A DNA stretch of 11,104 bases from DASWUZ01 sp036401395 (GTDB taxonomy: Bacteria; Acidobacteriota; Terriglobia; Terriglobales; Acidobacteriaceae), in NCBI GenBank assembly GCA_036401395.1, contig DASWUZ010000344.1:1-11104 (forward strand), given 5' to 3'. The notes below the pieces were generated by a model. The model worked only from the letters and a program-made list of their open reading frames with translations. It did not search any database and was not told the DNA's origin. Every line of letters starts with the position of its first letter. The first letter of the stretch is position 1. Both the position numbers and the translations under genes were made by a program. This document shows positions 7,723 through 11,104 of this stretch, piece by piece.

Positions 7723-9057
7723 TCAGCGTTTAGCGACGTGGTTTAGGAGGTGAAAGAATTCAGGGAAGGAGATCCCGGCGGATTCTGCCCCCCGGATGAG
7801 GGTATCTCCCTCGGCCCGAAGCGCGGCTACGGAGAAGGCCATTGCGATGCGGTGATCGCCGCCGGAGTTGATGATGGCGCCGTGGAGGGTCTGGCCGCCG
7901 GGGACGTCGAGGCCGTCTTCGAACTCCTCTACTTCGGCGCCCATGGCGCGGAGATTAGCGGCCACAAGGGCGATGCGGTCGGATTCCTTTACGCGAAGTT
8001 CTTTGGCGTCGCGGATCCTGATGCCGTTGGCCGTGTAGGGGGCGATGGCGGCGAGAACTGGAAGTTCGTCGATGAGCTGGGCGGCGAGCGCGCCGGAGAT
8101 GGTGGCGCCGCCGAGGCCGGATGCGGGCGCGTTGATCTGGACGGTGCCGGTTAGTTCGCCATGCTTTTCTTCGAGATTGATGACGCTTATCTTCGCGCCC
8201 AGGGTGGTGAGGACGTCGAGTAGGGTGGCGCGGGTGGGGTTGAGGCCGAGTTCGTCGAGGACCAGGTTGGAGTCGGGGAAGAGGGCGGCTGCGCAGAGAA
8301 AAAATGCGGCTGAGGAGAGGTCGCCGGGTACCGTGGCGTCGATGGCGGTTAGGTGCTGGCCGCCGTTGATGGTGACCGAGTCGACGGCGCGGGTGAGTTT
8401 GGCCCCGAAGGCGCGCAGGGCGAGTTCGCCGTGGTCGCGGGTGCGGATTGCTTCGCGAACCGTGGTAGTACCGGTGCCCTGGAGTCCCGCAAAAAGAACG
8501 GCCGTCTTGACCTGCGCGCTCGGGACCGGAGTCGTATAGTCGATTGCCCGGAGGGGCCCGCCCGTGATGTGAATCGGTGCGTGACCCGCCTCTGAACCGG
8601 TCTGAGTGAGTGTGATGTCTGCACCCATGGCTGCGAGCGGCTTGCGGATACGCTCCATCGGTCGGCGGCTCAGCGACCAGTCCCCTATAAGGGTGTAACG
8701 CCCCGGCTGAGCTGCGAGCAGCCCAGCAATCATGCGTATAGTCGAACCCGAGTTTCCGCAGTCAAGGTCCTTTATTGGCTGGTGGAAGTGGCCTGCGGCG
8801 CCTTTGATCTCTAAGGTGCTGTTTTCGGTGTGGGTTATGGTGGCGCCTAGCGCTGCGGCGCAGGCGAGGCTGCTGGCGCAGTCCGCTCCGGTGGAGAAAT
8901 TTTGCAGGCGGGTCGTGCCTTCAGCTAGCGCGGCTAGCAGTGCGTAGCGGTGGGAGATGCTCTTATCGCCGGGGAGGCGGATGCTTCCAGTCAGGGAGCG
9001 GGCTGGTTGAATGATTTGCTCGGTAGCTTGGGCGGGGATTGTGATGCTTTCGGGCAA
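7723..9057 (-). CDS. aroA: 3-phosphoshikimate 1-carboxyvinyltransferase (EPSP synthase)
   Basis: AroA joins shikimate-3-phosphate and phosphoenolpyruvate to give EPSP, the sixth step of the shikimate pathway to chorismate, in the cytoplasm. The 444-residue protein is full length. Motifs: LPGDKSISHRYALLAALAEG (28-47) with the substrate-binding Lys-Ser, GNSGSTIRM (101-109), SRRPMERI (130-137), PSAQVKTAVLFAGLQG (179-194), TRDHGELALRAFGA (206-219), GDLSSAAFFL (245-254), LNPTRATLLD (272-281), IDELPVLAAIA (329-339) with the catalytic Asp, LRVKESDRI (354-362) and GGDHRIAMAFSVAAL (399-413). The RPM, AQVK, TRDH and NPTR pattern resembles class II enzymes such as CP4. However, Gly is kept at the position where CP4 has the resistance-linked Ala. 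The start is TTG at 9057, backed by GGAG (9064-9067) with 6 nt spacing. Convergent with the DUF218 gene across 50 bp. Confidence 0.95.
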   Translation of the reverse strand: MPESITIPAQATEQIIQPARSLTGSIRLPGDKSISHRYALLAALAEGTTRLQNFSTGADCASSLACAAALGATITHTENSTLEIKGAAGHFHQPIKDLDCGNSGSTIRMIAGLLAAQPGRYTLIGDWSLSRRPMERIRKPLAAMGADITLTQTGSEAGHAPIHITGGPLRAIDYTTPVPSAQVKTAVLFAGLQGTGTTTVREAIRTRDHGELALRAFGAKLTRAVDSVTINGGQHLTAIDATVPGDLSSAAFFLCAAALFPDSNLVLDELGLNPTRATLLDVLTTLGAKISVINLEEKHGELTGTVQINAPASGLGGATISGALAAQLIDELPVLAAIAPYTANGIRIRDAKELRVKESDRIALVAANLRAMGAEVEEFEDGLDVPGGQTLHGAIINSGGDHRIAMAFSVAALRAEGDTLIRGAESAGISFPEFFHLLNHVAKR

Positions 9058-9081
9058 GAGGGTCTCCGTGCGTTCTTGTCC

Positions 9082-9109
9082 ATCGTATCTATTTATCTGT
9101 TCGGGTCAA
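9082..9109 (-). promoter_or_regulatory. Candidate sigma-70 promoter of aroA
   Basis: On the minus strand, TTGACC (9104-9109, 5 of 6 to TTGACA) is followed after 16 bp by TACGAT (9082-9087, 4 of 6 to TATAAT). Predicted transcription start is near 9075, leaving a leader of about 18 nt that contains the GGAG ribosome binding site before the TTG at 9057. Geometry is sensible, but the consensus match is moderate and the promoter preferences of this phylum are not certain. Confidence 0.45.
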
Positions 9110-9336
9110 AGGCTTCGGAGTGAGTGCGTGCTCTAGTGCTCAGATGTGGATGCAACGGCTTGATCCCACTATCCGGACTATGTCTATCGTATGAAGGGGT
9201 GCCCGTCACCAGGTGGCAGCAAGGTGCCCGAGAGGGAAGGTGTGCGTGCATAACCGTTAGGCATTCACCGGACGGAGCCATCTTCCCAAGCCGAGAAATG
9301 GGCATCTGGGTTTGAAGGGGTCGCGCATGCCCTGAT

Positions 9337-9374
9337 CCCACTCATGAAGGCGATACGTTGTCATCATGAGTGGG
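9337..9374. repeat. Perfect 11-bp inverted repeat (hairpin, 16-nt loop)
   Basis: CCCACTCATGA (9337-9347) pairs perfectly with TCATGAGTGGG (9364-9374) around the 16-nt loop 9348-9363. An outer pair, ATGCCC (9327-9332) with GGGCAT (9372-9377), offers an alternative fold. There is no T-run on either side, so it is not a standard intrinsic terminator. On the minus strand it lies 69 nt after the stop of the small ORF. It may be a dispersed intergenic palindrome (REP-like), a processing or stabilising hairpin for the small transcript, or a binding site. The pairing is directly visible; the function is not. Confidence 0.7.
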
Positions 9375-9443
9375 CATCGAACTTGACTATCGCGCTCTCT
9401 GCCGAGCGGCTGGAGTTGCCATTACTCTGGCTGCGGCGGCGTC

Positions 9444-9608
9444 TTACTTCGTGAAGATGTCGTTGCTGCTGTCGTAGCCGTGTTCTGTGTTGCCGGCGCG
9501 CTCTGCTGCCTTCTCAGCCACGCGATTCGCTTTTTCCCTTTCGTTCTTGACCGGGGACTTGATGTCCTCCTTGGCAGTTGATTGAGGTTCTTGGGTTGGC
9601 ATTGCCAT
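9444..9608 (-). CDS. Small hydrophilic protein, 54 residues, unknown function
   Basis: I do not recognise this protein with certainty. The start at ATG 9608 is strongly marked: a perfect AGGAGG (9617-9622) with 8 nt spacing, the best ribosome binding site in the window. The frame is open upstream to 9710, but that extension would make the AGGAGG internal, so the short form is preferred. The product begins MAMPTQEPQSTAKEDIK and ends SSNDIFTK. It has no Cys, Trp, signal peptide or membrane segment. It is rich in Lys, Glu, Asn and Ala, and residues 22-39 (NEREKANRVAEKAAERAG) look like a charged, probably amphipathic helix. The ends look disordered. It follows the TonB-dependent receptor gene by 133 bp on the same strand, so co-transcription is possible. 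It could be a small stress or nucleic-acid-associated protein, but nothing here proves a role. Confidence 0.65.
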   Translation of the reverse strand: MAMPTQEPQSTAKEDIKSPVKNEREKANRVAEKAAERAGNTEHGYDSSNDIFTK

Positions 9609-9741
9609 GTTGTTTTCCTCCTGTAATTTTAGGATGCGGATTTCTCCAGGGTGGATTGAACTCCATCCCTTGTCATCTTGGACCAAGTGCTGTCCGTAAT
9701 AAACGGTCACTGTCTCGATCGCTTGGTTGTGAGACTCGGTG
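9609..9741 (-). promoter_or_regulatory. Leader between the receptor gene and the small ORF
   Basis: This 133-bp stretch carries the AGGAGG of the small ORF (9617-9622). On the minus strand it also has a TAAAAT hexamer shortly before that site, with no clear -35 partner. The short palindrome CTTGG-A-CCAAG (9677-9687, two 5-bp arms) sits about 70 bp upstream of the small ORF and could be an operator half-site pair. The regulatory reading is inference. Confidence 0.25.
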
Positions 9742-11104
9742 CTACCGGCTTAGCCGGAGGGCTAGCTGGATCACTCGAGGGTCGGTGGTGGTGCTGGTGA
9801 TGCTACCGAAGGCTGGGGAGCCGTAGCTTCCGTTGGGTTGGGAGAAGGCTGGGGTGTTGGTAATGTTGAATATTTCGCCGCGGAATTCCATTGCGGTCTC
9901 GCCGGGCAGAGTGAGGCGTTTTACGAGGGCGATGTCGAGGTCGCGGTAGGCTGGGCCGCGTACCGGGTTTCTTGATGCGTCGCCGATGGCGAACTGCGGC
10001 GCCGTGGCAAAGGCGGCGGTGTTGAAGAAGTGGAGCGGGGTCCGCTGGTCTGGCGAGAGTGATGGCTTGCCGACGAGATTTGGCCGCTGCAGTGAGAATC
10101 CGGCGAACGCATTGTTGTTGGTCGCCTGGGTGACGGTGACCGGCATTCCGGATTGCAGCGAGAAGATCGTGTTGAGGGTCCATCCGCCGAGCGCGGTGTT
10201 GGCGATGCCGTTTGATGCGAAGCGATGGCCGCGGCCTGCGGGCAGTTCGTAGATACCGCTGAACGAGGTGACGTGGGGCATATCACCGTTCGAGGAGTCG
10301 CGTTCGAGATATGGCCGGTAGGTGTCGGCAGCGATGAGGCTGCTGGTGTTGGGTGAGGAGAGGACGGTCGAGGAGAAGACGGACGACGCGTCATCGATGA
10401 GTTTCGAATGGGTGTAGGCGAAGAGGAAAGAGACGCCGTGGGCGAAGCGCTGTTCGATCTTGGCCTCGACGGCGTTGTAGTTGGAGGCGCCGCTGTTGTT
10501 TCGGTAGGTGGCAACGTTCAGATATTCGGGATAGGGCTTGAGCAGTTGCGCCTCGGTGATCGTCTTGCCGCCGATGGAGCTTGAGGTGGGGATCTGCCCG
10601 TAGTACGGATTGGCCATCTTGGTTAGCAGCGACGCGCCTTGTGCGAGTTGCGCCGTCGTGAGCTGGTTGAGATTTGCGTCGGGGATGCCGACGTGGACGA
10701 TGTGCGAGCCGACGTAGGCGATCTCCGCGGAGAGATTCGTGGTGACGGCGCGCTGCACGGCGAGGTTCCATTGCTCCACGTATCCGGAGCCGGCAGTGCG
10801 CCTGGTGGTGTAGACGCTTTGACCCAGGCCGGCTGTCGGGGTGAGCGGGATCGGCGCTACGAACGGGCCCTTGGACAGGAGGAATGCGGGTCTTAGACTG
10901 TCCTGCGTTTTTTGCTGGACGTTTTGAATGAATGGGTATTGCGGGGTCGTAAACGGGGTCGTGATGCCGGATTGGTCGATGAAGACGATACCGAATCCAG
11001 AGCGGACTACGGTTGCCGGAGTGAGGAGCCAGGCGAAGCCAAGGCGCGGTGCGACGTTGCCGTAGTGGAGTTCGCGGGCGCTGCGCGAAAAGCCATTTTT
11101 CCCG
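9742..11104 (-). CDS. TonB-dependent receptor, Oar-like outer-membrane protein, C-terminal part (5' end beyond window)
   Basis: The frame is open from the right edge to the TAG at 9742-9744, giving the last 453 residues; the N-terminus lies outside the window. A GTG at 10779 is internal (Val in GYVEQWNL), so the gene does not start there. Recognisable segments: NVAPRLGFAWLLTPATVVRS, SGYVEQWNLAVQRAVTTNLS, AEIAYVGSH, ASNYNAVEAKIEQRFAHGVS, FLFAYTHSKLIDDASS, HVTSFSGIYELPAGRGHRF, GGWTLNTIFSLQSGMPVTVT, DLDIALVKRL and MEFRGEIFNITNTPAFSQPN. This is the beta-barrel part of the large receptors, usually with an N-terminal carboxypeptidase-regulatory-like domain, that are numerous in soil Acidobacteria. 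They probably take up plant-polymer breakdown products or other large ligands; the ligand here is unknown. The C-terminus reads VIQLALRLSR and ends in Arg, where outer-membrane barrels usually end in an aromatic residue. Confidence 0.9.
   Translation of the reverse strand, partial: GKNGFSRSARELHYGNVAPRLGFAWLLTPATVVRSGFGIVFIDQSGITTPFTTPQYPFIQNVQQKTQDSLRPAFLLSKGPFVAPIPLTPTAGLGQSVYTTRRTAGSGYVEQWNLAVQRAVTTNLSAEIAYVGSHIVHVGIPDANLNQLTTAQLAQGASLLTKMANPYYGQIPTSSSIGGKTITEAQLLKPYPEYLNVATYRNNSGASNYNAVEAKIEQRFAHGVSFLFAYTHSKLIDDASSVFSSTVLSSPNTSSLIAADTYRPYLERDSSNGDMPHVTSFSGIYELPAGRGHRFASNGIANTALGGWTLNTIFSLQSGMPVTVTQATNNNAFAGFSLQRPNLVGKPSLSPDQRTPLHFFNTAAFATAPQFAIGDASRNPVRGPAYRDLDIALVKRLTLPGETAMEFRGEIFNITNTPAFSQPNGSYGSPAFGSITSTTTDPRVIQLALRLSR

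Larger units (their letters stand above)
9058..9443. other. Intergenic region without a convincing gene, with palindromic and repeated words
   Basis: These 386 bp separate aroA from the small ORF. Open frames exist on both strands (for example 9093-9341 minus), but they lack a ribosome binding site, family motifs and ordinary protein composition. The aroA-proximal part carries the probable aroA promoter. The rest holds an 11-bp perfect inverted repeat (9337-9374) and two short words that each occur twice: TGATCCCACT at 9161-9170 and 9333-9342, and TGAAGGGGT at 9192-9200 and 9313-9321. No tRNA, riboswitch or transposase remnant is recognisable. Confidence 0.6.

Noticed and set aside
7750..8539. 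Two overlapping open frames antisense to aroA
   Set aside because: Both are shadows of the strongly supported aroA frame. They have no ribosome binding site and low-complexity Gly/Ala/Arg composition.
9093..9341. An 82-codon open frame on the minus strand in the aroA upstream region
   Set aside because: It overlaps the likely aroA promoter and reaches into the palindrome. It has no ribosome binding site and no recognisable composition or motif.
1..11104. CRISPR array, insertion sequence, tRNA or rRNA, toxin-antitoxin or defence system
   Set aside because: No regularly spaced repeats, transposase motifs, tRNA-like cloverleaf or known defence domains were seen on either strand. All large frames are accounted for by housekeeping or receptor genes.

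Overview
The window is about 11.1 kb of GC-rich bacterial chromosome, densely packed and mostly housekeeping. Gene content, the many well-supported TTG starts, and a large TonB-dependent receptor with the 'GYVEQWNLAVQR' signature common in soil Acidobacteria suggest Acidobacteriota, probably class Terriglobia. That assignment is inference from protein style; no 16S or database search was possible.

Layout. Positions 1-3870 (+) hold the C-terminal end of apolipoprotein N-acyltransferase (lnt), then prfB (release factor RF2) and a DsbD/ScsB-type transmembrane thiol-disulfide reductase. Gaps are 25 and about 48 bp, so this is probably one transcription unit. The prfB gene is split by the classical in-frame UGA at CUU-UGA-C, so RF2 is made by programmed +1 frameshifting. 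Its true start is the ATG at 438, not the internal ATG at 463. Positions 3946-6212 (-) hold a SpoU/TrmH-family RNA methyltransferase followed by rarA (mgsA), joined by an ATGA stop/start overlap. Positions 6317-7672 (+) hold a YrdC/TsaC threonylcarbamoyl-AMP synthase and a membrane-anchored YdcF-like DUF218 protein. Positions 7723-9057 (-) hold aroA (EPSP synthase) with a TTG start, a good ribosome binding site and a plausible sigma-70 promoter just upstream.

Positions 9058-9443 have no convincing gene. They contain a perfect 11-bp inverted repeat with a 16-nt loop and short repeated words, and look like an intergenic palindromic element. Next on the minus strand is a 54-residue hydrophilic protein gene (9444-9608) behind a perfect AGGAGG. 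It follows the C-terminal 453 residues of a TonB-dependent, Oar-like outer-membrane receptor (9742 to the right edge), whose last residue is Arg rather than the usual aromatic residue.

Functionally the window mixes translation and its quality control (RF2, tRNA t6A synthesis, RNA methylation), envelope biogenesis (Lnt, DsbD, the receptor), replication-fork maintenance (RarA) and aromatic amino acid synthesis (AroA). I found no defence island, CRISPR array, transposase or biosynthetic cluster. The least explained parts are the small protein gene and the palindromic intergenic region.
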